From the NCBI RefSeq assembly GCF_029193815.1, contig NZ_JARFVC010000009.1:62001-126000 (forward strand): a stretch of 64,000 bases of DNA, read 5' to 3'. Of this stretch, positions 9,155-17,370 are shown piece by piece; position 1 is the stretch's first letter, and the number at the start of each line of letters is the position of its first letter. The translations under genes and the position numbers were made by a program. The notes beneath the pieces are model-generated. The model was not told where the DNA came from. It did not search any database and was given only the letters and a program-made list of their open reading frames with translations. Source of the DNA: Cytobacillus sp. S13-E01 (GTDB taxonomy: Bacteria; Bacillota; Bacilli; Bacillales; Bacillaceae_L).

Positions 9155-10362
9155 TGCCAAAATATCGATATCAGGGTAGAGGTAAAGAAGGGAAAAGGTC
9201 AGGAAATATAACAAGCCCTTCAAAACGAGAAGCAATTAGTAAATTACGTGAAACAGGGATACGTGTAATAGATATTCAAGAAGTACCTGAAACCTTTTTA
9301 ACAAAAGAGATAACAATTGGAAACCCAGTAAAATTACAAGATTTTGTGATTTTTATGCGCCAATTTTCTACGCTATTAAAAGCTGGTGTTTCCGTAGTAG
9401 AATCGACAAAAATATTGTCGAATCAAACCGAGAGCAAACCACTTAGAAGAGTATTAACAGAAATTGAAACAGACCTGCGTGAAGGTAACCCTTTATCAGC
9501 GGCGACTGCAAGACATAAGAAGATTTTTTCACCTATGTTTACGAGTATGATCAAAGCGGGAGAAGCAGGTGGGAATATGGACGAAATACTTGATCGCCTT
9601 GCTCTCCACTATGAAAAGCAGCATAGAACGAAGCAGAAAATACTATCTGCTCTCGCCTATCCAATTACAGTAGGAATAATTGCAGTGATCGTAGTTGTCT
9701 TTCTGCTTGTTGCAGTTGTTCCGACATTTGTAGAGATGTTTGCGGGGTTTGGAGCTGAGCTACCTGCTATAACCAAATTGGTTTTGAATGCAAGTGGTTT
9801 TATGCAGAAAATGTGGTGGCTAATTATCCTTCTAATAATTGGGATATACATTACTTATCTTCTACTAAAGCAACAAAAGAAAAGTAAATATTACATTGAC
9901 TATTTCTCGCTAAGAATTCCGATATTCGGAAAAATGCTCCAAAAAGCAGCACTAGCAAGAATGACACGAACATTAAGTTCACTGTTTTCTAGTTCAGTCC
10001 CAATTTTGCAAGCATTGTCAATAGTAGAAAGCGTAGTCGAAAATGAAGTGATCACAAAAGTGCTACGTGAATCAAAGGATTCTCTAGAGAAAGGACAATC
10101 CTTAACAGAACCGATGAAAAAGCATTGGGCATTTCCACCGCTGATCACACAAATGATTGCAATCGGTGAAGAGACTGGATCACTTGATGAAATGCTAGGA
10201 AAAGTTGCAGATTTCTATGAGGCAGAAGTCGAGAGTAGTACGGATCGATTAAAATCATTGATAGAACCTTTGATGATCGTTTTCCTTGCTGGAATAGTCG
10301 GGACTATTGTAACATCTATTCTAGTTCCTATGTTCGACATATTCAATCAAATTCAGATGTAA
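9154..10362 (+). CDS. pilC: type IV pilus inner-membrane platform protein PilC
   Basis: 402 residues, the usual length for PilC/GspF. Two repeated T2SSF domains (about 65-190 and 268-390), each carrying the family segment FxxxMxxMIxxGExxGxLxxxLxxLAxxYE (here MIKAGEAGGNMDEILDRLA and MIAIGEETGSLDEMLGKVA). Three membrane helices are expected near 168-188, 215-235 and 370-392. It couples PilB and PilT rotation to pilin insertion or extraction. The ATG overlaps the pilT stop (TAATG), indicating translational coupling. Confidence 0.95.
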   Translation: MPKYRYQGRGKEGKRSGNITSPSKREAISKLRETGIRVIDIQEVPETFLTKEITIGNPVKLQDFVIFMRQFSTLLKAGVSVVESTKILSNQTESKPLRRVLTEIETDLREGNPLSAATARHKKIFSPMFTSMIKAGEAGGNMDEILDRLALHYEKQHRTKQKILSALAYPITVGIIAVIVVVFLLVAVVPTFVEMFAGFGAELPAITKLVLNASGFMQKMWWLIILLIIGIYITYLLLKQQKKSKYYIDYFSLRIPIFGKMLQKAALARMTRTLSSLFSSSVPILQALSIVESVVENEVITKVLRESKDSLEKGQSLTEPMKKHWAFPPLITQMIAIGEETGSLDEMLGKVADFYEAEVESSTDRLKSLIEPLMIVFLAGIVGTIVTSILVPMFDIFNQIQM

Positions 10363-10400
10363 ACATCCATAAAAAAACAGTAACTTGTTTAAATTTGTCA

Positions 10401-10409
10401 TGATATAAT
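10401..10409 (+). promoter_or_regulatory. extended -10 promoter of the major pilin gene
   Basis: TGATATAAT is a perfect extended -10 (TGn-TATAAT) in the 87-base pilC-pilin gap, 41 bases before the pilin ATG. No strong -35 is visible at 16-18 bases. It would allow separate high-level transcription of the pilin. Confidence 0.55.
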
Positions 10410-10449
10410 CAAAACAGGACAAATTTACTATGAGGGAGAGGTTTTATAC

Positions 10450-10920
10450 ATGCTAAAAAAGATGAGAAATCACATAAAAAATCAGCGCGGATTAACATTA
10501 ATAGAATTACTAGCAGTAGTTGTAATCTTAGGGATTATTTCGGCTATTGCGGTGCCTAGTATTGGTGGCTTGATTGATAATACTAAGAAGGATGCGCATG
10601 TAGCAAATGCACAGCAGATGATTAATGCGGCGAAGATTCATGTTACTAGTCAACCACCAACTACAACAACAACATTGTTATTAAGTGATTTAATAGCAAA
10701 TGGATTATTAGAAGAATTTAAAGATCCCGATGGCGGCAATAATACTTATGATAAAGACGATAGTAAAGTTGTAATTACTAAAGATGGAACAAAATACACA
10801 TATACTGTAATCCTAAAGGGCAGTGTGAGAACTGTATCAGAATCAACCAGTGGGACTGCTAATGCAACACCAGTTGCTGAAGGTGCTTTTGATCGAAAGA
10901 ACGTGGGGAAAAATTCCTAA
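10450..10920 (+). CDS. pilA: major type IV pilin
   Basis: 156-residue prepilin. The leader MLKKMRNHIKNQRG is cleaved before LTLIELLAVVVILGIISAIA; Glu at mature position 5 and the conserved helix are present. Mature protein is about 142 residues, with a Thr-rich loop (PPTTTTT) and Asp/Asn-rich beta region, and no cysteines. GAGGGAGAGG precedes the ATG. It has its own promoter candidate and is followed by a strong hairpin at 10944-10978, both consistent with production in excess of the other pilus proteins. A ComGC-like competence pilin is the alternative, but ComGC is shorter and lies in a comG operon. Confidence 0.88.
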   Translation: MLKKMRNHIKNQRGLTLIELLAVVVILGIISAIAVPSIGGLIDNTKKDAHVANAQQMINAAKIHVTSQPPTTTTTLLLSDLIANGLLEEFKDPDGGNNTYDKDDSKVVITKDGTKYTYTVILKGSVRTVSESTSGTANATPVAEGAFDRKNVGKNS

Positions 10921-10943
10921 ATTGAAACCAACCCATAAATTCA

Positions 10944-10978
10944 CAACTAAATAGTCCTGTTATAGGACTATTTAGTTG
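10944..10978 (+). other. 15-bp perfect hairpin between pilin and prepilin peptidase
   Basis: Perfect inverted repeat: arms 10944-10958 and 10964-10978 (CAACTAAATAGTCCT and its complement), 5-base loop GTTAT. No T-run follows (ATTATAAGGAG comes next), so it is not a classical terminator. It more probably protects or attenuates the abundant pilin transcript ahead of pilD. Confidence 0.8.
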
Positions 10979-10996
10979 ATTATAAGGAGTTAATAT

Positions 10997-11755
10997 ATGG
11001 AGTCACTTTTCATAATTACATACATATTCATCACAGCACTCCTCCTAGGCTCTTTCTTCAACGTTGTAGGCCTTCGAGTACCCAACAATCAATCAATCGT
11101 GGCACCACGCTCTGCCTGTCCTAATTGCAAGCATCAATTAACAGCAGTGGAGTTAATCCCTGTTTTTTCGTTTTTACTTCAAAAAGGAAGCTGTAAGTCT
11201 TGTAAGGCGTCTATTTCACCAATCTATCCTGTTGTTGAGCTTATCACTGCAATTCTTTTTACGATTTCACCAATGTTGGTGGGCTGGTCAAAGGAATTGG
11301 TTATTTCTTGGACATTGATATCATTATTTATGATAATCTTCGTTTCCGATGTACATTATATGATTATCCCTGACAAAGTCTTGCTTTTCTTTTTTGGACT
11401 CTTTTTTATAGAAAGAATCTTAATCCCTCTTACGCCTTGGTGGGATTCATTGCTAGGAGCGATAGTAGGATTTACATTACTTCTTGTCATTGCTATTGTA
11501 AGTAAAGGTGGCATGGGTGGGGGAGACATTAAGCTATTTGGTTTAATAGGCTTTGTCGTAGGGTGGAAGTTAGTGCTACTTTCCTTCTTCCTATCAACCT
11601 TAGCGGGTGCTCTTTTTGGAATAGTTGGCATCCTAATTGGAAAAGTAAAAAAAGGCAAACCCTTTCCGTTTGGGCCATACATCATCCTTGGAACGCTATT
11701 AGCCTACTTCTTTGGTGACCAACTAATCCGTTTGTACCTTACAATGTTTATATAA
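10997..11755 (+). CDS. pilD: prepilin peptidase / N-methyltransferase (PilD/ComC family)
   Basis: Polytopic membrane aspartyl protease that cleaves prepilins after Gly and methylates the new N-terminus. 252 residues. It contains the two zinc-type pairs CPNCKHQ (about 42-45) and CKSCKAS (about 69-72), the first catalytic Asp in VSDVHYMIIPD, and the second in GGMGGGDIKLFG. About seven to eight hydrophobic helices follow. The SD is AAGGAG at 10982-10987. In B. subtilis comC occupies this place before spoIIB, so this is the positional counterpart, here serving a full pilus operon. Confidence 0.93.
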   Translation: MESLFIITYIFITALLLGSFFNVVGLRVPNNQSIVAPRSACPNCKHQLTAVELIPVFSFLLQKGSCKSCKASISPIYPVVELITAILFTISPMLVGWSKELVISWTLISLFMIIFVSDVHYMIIPDKVLLFFFGLFFIERILIPLTPWWDSLLGAIVGFTLLLVIAIVSKGGMGGGDIKLFGLIGFVVGWKLVLLSFFLSTLAGALFGIVGILIGKVKKGKPFPFGPYIILGTLLAYFFGDQLIRLYLTMFI

Positions 11756-11782
11756 AACTCTTTATAAAAGGAGATTTGCAAC

Positions 11783-12778
11783 ATGGTCTTTAACTTCTTT
11801 TCGAGAAATCACAAAACTGCAAATATCGTCATAAAAGACCATGTCATCCGTTTTATTGAATTAAAACAGCTATCACCTGTTGTTGTGAGTCATTATGGAG
11901 AACGGTTTATACCTGAAGGGCTTATTCGAGATGGTAAGATTATTGACCGTGAAACATTAGAAACAATTTTAGAGCAATGTATAGAAGAATGGGGTATAAA
12001 AAGACGCAATGTTCGCTTTGTAGTTCCTGATCAATATGTTGTAATTCGAACACTTCAAGTCCCTTCAGACTTACATGATGATGAAATAAAAGGGTATTTA
12101 TATATTGAGTTAGGATCCACCATACACTTACCATTTGAGGACCCTGTGTTCGATATACTCGTAACAGGTGATTCCAGACAGAGGAAAACTGTTCTTCTTT
12201 TTGCAGCACCAGAAGATATCGTAATGCAGTATTCTACTCTTTTTGAGGAATTAAAATTAAAACCAATTGCCGCAGATATTTCTCCACTTTGTATGTACCG
12301 ATTGTATCATGAAATCGATCACACTAAATCAAAGGATCACACAATGATCCTTCAATTTGATCAACACATGGTAAATATCAGTATTTTCCATCATCACAAA
12401 CCAGTTTTTATGCGTCATTTATCAATTGATGGAGCACATGATAAGTGGGAAAGTCAGAATACCAGAACAGGTAATACAGAATTCAAGTGGATTGGTGAAG
12501 AAAATGAACTATTATTAAGCTTATTAGATACGTATAAAGAAATTGAACATGTTATGAACTTCTATCGCTTTTCTCTAAATCAAGGAAAGGAAAGGGTTAG
12601 TAGAATATTTCTATGTGGAGACCATCCTTATCTTTCAACTATTTATAAAGAAGTAAAAGAAAGATCGGAAGTTCAGGTAGATACTATAAACTCGGAGCAC
12701 TTTACAACTAGTGATGGCGGCCTACTTGATTCTAATCTTCATTTGGCACTAGGTTTAGCGTTAAAAGAGGTGCGATAA
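11783..12778 (+). CDS. pilM: PilM-like actin-fold pilus assembly protein
   Basis: 331 residues. The N-terminus (NIVIKDHVIRFIELKQ) and the segment IEEWGIKRRNVRFVVPDQYVVIRTLQVP match PilM/ATPase-like actin-fold proteins. The C-terminal RIFLCGDHPYLSTIYKEV is the second nucleotide-binding lobe. PilM is cytoplasmic and binds the PilN N-terminus, linking motor to the alignment complex. SD AAAGGAG. The stop overlaps the pilN ATG (TAATG). No outer-membrane genes (pilQ, pilP) follow, as expected for a monoderm. Confidence 0.85.
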   Translation: MVFNFFSRNHKTANIVIKDHVIRFIELKQLSPVVVSHYGERFIPEGLIRDGKIIDRETLETILEQCIEEWGIKRRNVRFVVPDQYVVIRTLQVPSDLHDDEIKGYLYIELGSTIHLPFEDPVFDILVTGDSRQRKTVLLFAAPEDIVMQYSTLFEELKLKPIAADISPLCMYRLYHEIDHTKSKDHTMILQFDQHMVNISIFHHHKPVFMRHLSIDGAHDKWESQNTRTGNTEFKWIGEENELLLSLLDTYKEIEHVMNFYRFSLNQGKERVSRIFLCGDHPYLSTIYKEVKERSEVQVDTINSEHFTTSDGGLLDSNLHLALGLALKEVR

Positions 12779-13365
12779 TGTTAGTTGACATAAATTTACT
12801 TCCACAAAGAGAAACAAAAAATAAGTCAAATTACATCTTAACTGGTGTCTTTATTCTTTTATTCCTAGTAGGAACTACTGTGTTTTTTTCTATCTATAGT
12901 AGTTCTAAATCGAATAGTAATGTTTTGGAAAATGAGTTAAACACACTTAGACAAATGGTAGCTCTTGAACAACAAAAAATATCCGAGTTTGAAGCTTCTT
13001 CATCTGTTGTTGAACTTGAAAATGCAGTTTTATGGGCAGAAAGTTATCCAACTAAAACCGTCCCATTATTAAATCATATTATTCGACTGTTACCAGAAAG
13101 AGGATTTCTACGTACATTTTCTTATGCGGTGGATGGTACAATTTCAATTACAGTGCAGTTTGATACAAACCGGGAAGTTGCTTATTATTTAAAGTCATTA
13201 ACTGATTCCAAACTTTTGCTTGAAGTGACCCTATTAGGTATACAAACTGAAGCAATCTCAAATGAAGACGTGAATACCAACACTAGCTATTTACCGAGGT
13301 ATATCGCTCAGTTTAATTTAAAAATAAACAAACAGGCCATAAACGAACTCCAAAAGGGGGATTGA
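12778..13365 (+). CDS. pilN: PilN-like pilus alignment protein
   Basis: 195 residues. It starts MLVDINLLPQRE, the conserved cytoplasmic PilM-binding INLLP peptide, followed by one membrane helix (about 22-42), a coiled coil (about 45-80) and a ferredoxin-like C-terminal domain. It forms a heterodimer with PilO outside the membrane. Its start overlaps pilM, and pilO follows four bases after its stop. Confidence 0.88.
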   Translation: MLVDINLLPQRETKNKSNYILTGVFILLFLVGTTVFFSIYSSSKSNSNVLENELNTLRQMVALEQQKISEFEASSSVVELENAVLWAESYPTKTVPLLNHIIRLLPERGFLRTFSYAVDGTISITVQFDTNREVAYYLKSLTDSKLLLEVTLLGIQTEAISNEDVNTNTSYLPRYIAQFNLKINKQAINELQKGD

Positions 13366-13369
13366 GTAA

Positions 13370-14113
13370 ATGGCAGTAAAATTTTCTAAAAAACAGATAT
13401 CAGTTTACATTATTTCAATACTATTTATCACATTACTTTTTTTGCTTTTATATTTTACTCTTTTAAAACCGGTACAAATTGAGACCGCAAGACTTGAAAA
13501 TGACCTTGCTACACAAAGGCGACTTTTAGAAGTTGTTCAGTCAAAAGTTAAACAAACTCAAGATCAAACAGTTGAAAGCACGGTTGAGTTACAAAAGAAA
13601 GTTCCTGTAAAGCCAGTAGTAGAGCAATTCTTATTAGATCTTGAAAAAGCTGAAGTTGTTTCAAACAGTTTCATCACTAATATGGGATTTGGAGATGCAG
13701 AGGTAACCGATCAAAGTACTTTAGAAGAATATGTCGAATCAACTCAAGATGACAATGAAGACGAAACCAATGGTGAAAATCAGCCTAGTGAAGCGATACA
13801 GCTTCCTCAAGGTATAAAAAAGCTGACGGTAAACCTTTCCGTACAGTCACCAGATTATTATGCGATGGAACAATTTATCAATACTCTAGAAACACAAACA
13901 CGAATTACCCAAATAGAAAATCTAGCATTTTCTGGACAAGAAGAAATTACTTCTGTCGAACAAGAGATAGGTCCAATTGCTTTCACGCTTTCAGTTTCTA
14001 CATTTTATTTACCAAAGTTAACAGATTTAGTTGACCAATTACCTGTATTCGAAATACTACTACCAAGTAATAAACAAAACCCATTTCCATCAGGTATAAA
14101 AGACAATGAGTAG
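13370..14113 (+). CDS. pilO: PilO-like pilus alignment protein
   Basis: 247 residues: a short cytoplasmic start, one membrane helix (about 10-33), a coiled coil (about 38-75) and a periplasm-side-type domain (about 155-235) interrupted by an acidic, probably loop, insertion (QDDNEDETNGEN). SD AAAAGGGGGATTG precedes the ATG. It is the last gene of the pilus operon and is followed by a degenerate repeat fragment and a terminator. Assignment rests on position after pilN and topology more than on sequence identity. Confidence 0.8.
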   Translation: MAVKFSKKQISVYIISILFITLLFLLLYFTLLKPVQIETARLENDLATQRRLLEVVQSKVKQTQDQTVESTVELQKKVPVKPVVEQFLLDLEKAEVVSNSFITNMGFGDAEVTDQSTLEEYVESTQDDNEDETNGENQPSEAIQLPQGIKKLTVNLSVQSPDYYAMEQFINTLETQTRITQIENLAFSGQEEITSVEQEIGPIAFTLSVSTFYLPKLTDLVDQLPVFEILLPSNKQNPFPSGIKDNE

Positions 14114-14130
14114 GCCGAGGTGAATTAAAG

Positions 14131-14192
14131 CCTTTTTATACCTAGTTTAGGTGGTTAGCCCCGGGCGTCACTAGACCTAGTTGCTCCTAGAT
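14131..14192 (+). repeat. degenerate 5' fragment of the dispersed repeat (copy L)
   Basis: Contains TACCTAGTTT, then CCCCGGGCGTCAC and AGACCTAG in the same order as the left part of the dispersed intergenic repeat seen at 45742. The apical stem and the right part are missing. Sequence is diverged, so this is a weak call. Confidence 0.45.
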
Positions 14193-14239
14193 TCTATTTT
14201 TAAAAAGAATAATTGAAAAATTTGACGAAACCTTTTCCG

Positions 14240-14270
14240 ACAAGACGACAAAAGTCTTGTTATTTTTTTT
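14240..14270 (+). terminator. rho-independent terminator of the pilus operon
   Basis: Arms ACAAGAC (14240-14246) and GTCTTGT (14254-14260), 7-base loop, followed by TATTTTTTTT. Confidence 0.85.
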
Positions 14271-14334
14271 TGTTCATATGGTAGCATGATAGAAAGTAAT
14301 TGTCCTGTTCGACAATGGAAGGGTGGGAACGACT

Positions 14335-15429
14335 ATGGACAAGCCCAAACAAGGTATCTCTATTAAAATTAATGGTAAAGAGCGAAAATTTAAAGAAAAT
14401 AAATCAGAGCAAATTAATCAAGAAGAAAGAAACATAGCAGATACAGAACTTGAGGCATATGGAAATCATGAAATCGCTGCTGCACAAGAAGCAAAAGAGG
14501 ATGACTTTTCGTGGGTACTTCCTAGTGATGTCGGTAAAGATGAACACAAATTGCCAGTAGTACCAATTGAAGATCTACGTAAATATAATAGTAAGGGAAC
14601 GAGCAAAAAAGGTTTTAGACCTAAGTCAATTACAAAACGAACATCTTTTTCAAGTAGACCTTTTTTTCTTTCGATCATTATGGCGGTAGGTATTGGAACA
14701 ATATTTGGAATTATTATTTTAAATTTATTAACTGAGGTAGATCCCGAGGAACCTGTAACAGCCACACCGCAAGAACAAAATCAACAATCTCAGCCTAATG
14801 AAAATACTGACCTTCCTGTGACACCGGATGGGAAAGAAACGGTTTCTTTAGAATTAGCTCCACTAAATACGTTCGTTATTCAAGCTGGAGTATATTCAAA
14901 TGCGTCTGCAGGACAAGTTATTGTTGATCAAATTAAAAGCAGCGGTTTTTCTGCTGCTATGCTAGTGAAGGATGGTTCGTATATTGTGTTAGCTGGTATT
15001 GGGAGTATTCAAGAAAAAGTTAAAGCGATGAGTTTACTCTATCAAGAAAATAACCAAGAGACATTTGTAAAAGCCTATACGATTGAGGGAGGGACCTTCA
15101 AAAATGTTGCACAGGCCGATAGCAACTTTATTGGGAAAGCAGCACTGCTCTATGGAAAACTAGCTACACTTTCTGTGAATGCAATATCAGGAGATGGAAT
15201 AACAGATGAGGGCTGGAAAGAAGCTTCTGATATACTAACTAGCTTACGAACAGAAGAAATTAAAGGGTTAACTGAGCCTTTACAAAGCCTATCACAAAAT
15301 ATAACTACTGCATATGATTCACTAGAAACGTATAAGAATAATGGGGATAAGCTCAGCCTTTGGAAATCTCAGCAGGCATTACTAGATGGATTTACAAGTT
15401 ACCATAAATGGGTTTTTGGTATATCGTAA
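14335..15429 (+). CDS. spoIIB: stage II sporulation protein B (SpoIIB)
   Basis: SpoIIB is a septum-associated bitopic membrane protein that helps engulfment and septal peptidoglycan thinning. The protein (about 364 residues) starts MDKPKQGISIKINGKERKF, has a basic cytoplasmic region, one membrane helix (about 108-130), a Pro/Gln/Asn linker, and a SPOR domain (about 180-250: NTFVIQAGVYSNASAGQVI ... YIVLAGIGS). The ATG at 14335 follows AAGGGTGG with 8 bases spacing; a GTG 12 bases upstream overlaps that site and is less likely. Position between the prepilin peptidase locus and maf is exactly that of B. subtilis spoIIB. Confidence 0.85.
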   Translation: MDKPKQGISIKINGKERKFKENKSEQINQEERNIADTELEAYGNHEIAAAQEAKEDDFSWVLPSDVGKDEHKLPVVPIEDLRKYNSKGTSKKGFRPKSITKRTSFSSRPFFLSIIMAVGIGTIFGIIILNLLTEVDPEEPVTATPQEQNQQSQPNENTDLPVTPDGKETVSLELAPLNTFVIQAGVYSNASAGQVIVDQIKSSGFSAAMLVKDGSYIVLAGIGSIQEKVKAMSLLYQENNQETFVKAYTIEGGTFKNVAQADSNFIGKAALLYGKLATLSVNAISGDGITDEGWKEASDILTSLRTEEIKGLTEPLQSLSQNITTAYDSLETYKNNGDKLSLWKSQQALLDGFTSYHKWVFGIS

Positions 15430-15484
15430 GGCTGCAACTTTTTAGAATAAACTTATTAAAATTCAATTTTCCGCGAGCACTATG

Positions 15485-15520
15485 AAAGAAAGGAACGCCA
15501 GGCGTTGCTTTCTTTTGTTT
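15485..15520 (+). terminator. terminator after spoIIB
   Basis: 15-bp stem with one mismatch (AAAGAAAGGAACGCC against GGCGTTGCTTTCTTT) with a minimal loop and T-rich tail CTTTTGTTTTAT. Confidence 0.75.
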
Positions 15521-15606
15521 TATCTATCAGCTTAAACATAAAAACACGTTCTTGTTAAATAATAAAAATGGCTTTAAAATTCAATTTTGATAAATTGTTT
15601 AAGGAT

Positions 15607-15638
15607 GGAAGATTTGATACGATACAATTGTATCTTCC
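15607..15638. promoter_or_regulatory. palindromic site in the maf leader
   Basis: GATACAATTGTATC (15621-15634) is a perfect 14-bp palindrome, and the flanks GGAAGAT (15607-15613) and ATCTTCC (15632-15638) form a second, partly overlapping inverted repeat. It lies 36 bases before the maf ATG. It could be an operator or alternative hairpins; no regulator is identified. Confidence 0.4.
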
Positions 15639-15673
15639 AAACTGAACGAAATACTAAAAAAGGTGGTAAAAAA

Positions 15674-16240
15674 ATGAAACGCCTCATCTTAGCCTCTAGC
15701 TCCCCACGAAGAAAAGAGCTACTAAGTAATCTACACTTATCTTTTGAGATATCGGTTAGTAACATTGAAGAAATTATTGATCCTCACTTAACACCAGACC
15801 AGATAGTCCTGTCATTAGCAGAACAAAAAGCAGCAGAAGTTGCACGCAATTACCAAGCTGATTTTGTAATCGGTGCAGATACGATAGTTGTCTTTAATAA
15901 TCATATTTTAGGAAAACCTAAAGACAAAGAAGATTCATTCTCGATGCTTAAAATGCTTTCAGGTAATACACATGAGGTGTTAACAGGGGTAGCCATTTTC
16001 CATAAAGGTAACTCTGTAACCTTTTACGAAAAAACTGAAGTTGTTTTCTGGGAACTAACCGAGGAAGAGATATGGGAGTATATTAATAGCGGTGAACCAG
16101 CAGATAAAGCTGGCTCATATGGGATTCAGGAGCTAGGTTCAGCATTAGTAAAAAGAATTAATGGTGATTATTTTTCAGTCGTAGGCTTGCCCGTTTCACG
16201 TACTATTCGTGAATTACAAAAAGCAGGATATAGAAAATAA
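15674..16240 (+). CDS. maf: Maf-family nucleotide pyrophosphatase
   Basis: 188 residues. Maf proteins hydrolyse non-canonical or modified NTPs and, in Bacillus, affect septum formation. Visible family motifs: LASSSPRRKELL (residues 5-16) for substrate phosphates, ADTIV (catalytic Asp, about 68-72), GKPKDKEDS, the SGNTHEVLTGVAI segment, and DKAGSYGIQ near 150. The ATG at 15674 follows AAAAAGGTGGT; the longer open frame upstream has no ribosome site and would add residues not found in the family. It precedes radC as in B. subtilis. Confidence 0.93.
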   Translation: MKRLILASSSPRRKELLSNLHLSFEISVSNIEEIIDPHLTPDQIVLSLAEQKAAEVARNYQADFVIGADTIVVFNNHILGKPKDKEDSFSMLKMLSGNTHEVLTGVAIFHKGNSVTFYEKTEVVFWELTEEEIWEYINSGEPADKAGSYGIQELGSALVKRINGDYFSVVGLPVSRTIRELQKAGYRK

Positions 16241-16314
16241 GCGATTAGTAATATTTACCTGTACATTCTAGCAACATGATTGGCAAGGGGGGCTCCTAAA
16301 GGAGGAAGACAATA

Positions 16315-16803
16315 TTGACACTGGAGACTCCAATTATGATTCGTGATTTTCCACAAGATGAACGACCGCGAGAGCGATTAATGTCGGAGGGGTCCGCAAA
16401 CTTATCAAATCAAGAATTATTAGCGATCCTACTACGGACTGGAACAAAGCAGGAATCTGTATTACAGGTTGCAAACCGATTGTTAATGCACTTTGATGGA
16501 TTACGATTGTTACAAGATGCAAGTGTTGAAGAAATCACAGCTATAAAGGGAATTGGTTTAGCAAAAGCAGTTCAAATCATGGCATCGATTGAAATTGGAC
16601 GACGGATTGGGCGTTTACAATACGAGGATCGGTATGTAATTAGGTCGCCTGAGGATGGAGCTAAATATGTAATGGATGACATGCGCTTTCTGTCCCAAGA
16701 GCATTTTGTTTGTTTATATTTAAATACTAAAAATCAAGTTCTCCACCGCCAAACCATCTTTATTGGTAGTCTAAATGCAAGTATAGTGCACCCTAGAGAG
16801 GTG
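16315..16803 (+). CDS. radC: RadC/JAMM DNA repair-family protein, exon 1 of 3
   Basis: Codes for RadC residues 1-163: UPF0758 N-terminal helix-hairpin-helix region (LSNQELLAILLRTGTK; AIKGIGLAKAVQIMASIE) and the start of the JAMM domain up to NASIVHPREV. The TTG start follows GGAGGAAG. The frame stops being RadC exactly at 16804, where a group II intron begins. Joining 16315-16803, 19281-19335 and 20617-20765 gives a continuous 230-residue RadC of normal length, including the HNHPSGDPTPS metal-binding motif. RadC function is uncertain (JAB1/MPN fold). Activity here depends on splicing of two introns. Confidence 0.88.
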
Positions 16804-17370
16804 GTGCGCCCATAAGGGCATTTAGAAAATCTGCCTTAGCAAAGTAGTAGGGAAATATCACAATTAGTACCCTATCATCAGTCAACTTATCCGTGAAGGA
16901 AACCGAACGGGGAGTGTAGCATGTTGGCAAAGTCATAAGTTGTCTAGTTACCAAGACACGACTGAATGGCAAGATGAAATTCATAGACAAGGATGAAAGC
17001 TGAATTGCTTGAATGATAGCTCAAGGGGGACTACTCGGACCTTCAGCGGGAGGTAACGATATACGCTGTACGAAATATGCAAGTTTCTTAAATACCTCGA
17101 GAAACCTGAAGTGATACTATTTCGACCATCTTCTATATGGAAGAAACGAGCGAAAGTCACATCCGAAACTATTGATTTGCTATGTTTCTAAATGTCTAAA
17201 TGGGGATTGCCTAAGTTGGAAAGCCATAAAATGGCTATGACATGTGTGTCTGAATATCCAATATGGCAACGGAACTCTCGTAGTAGTCTGAGATAGGGAA
17301 AGCCTATTACATGGCGAAGGAGAGTAGTTCATCGAGTTTAATACAAAATTGGGAAGGAGCGTGAGGCTCT

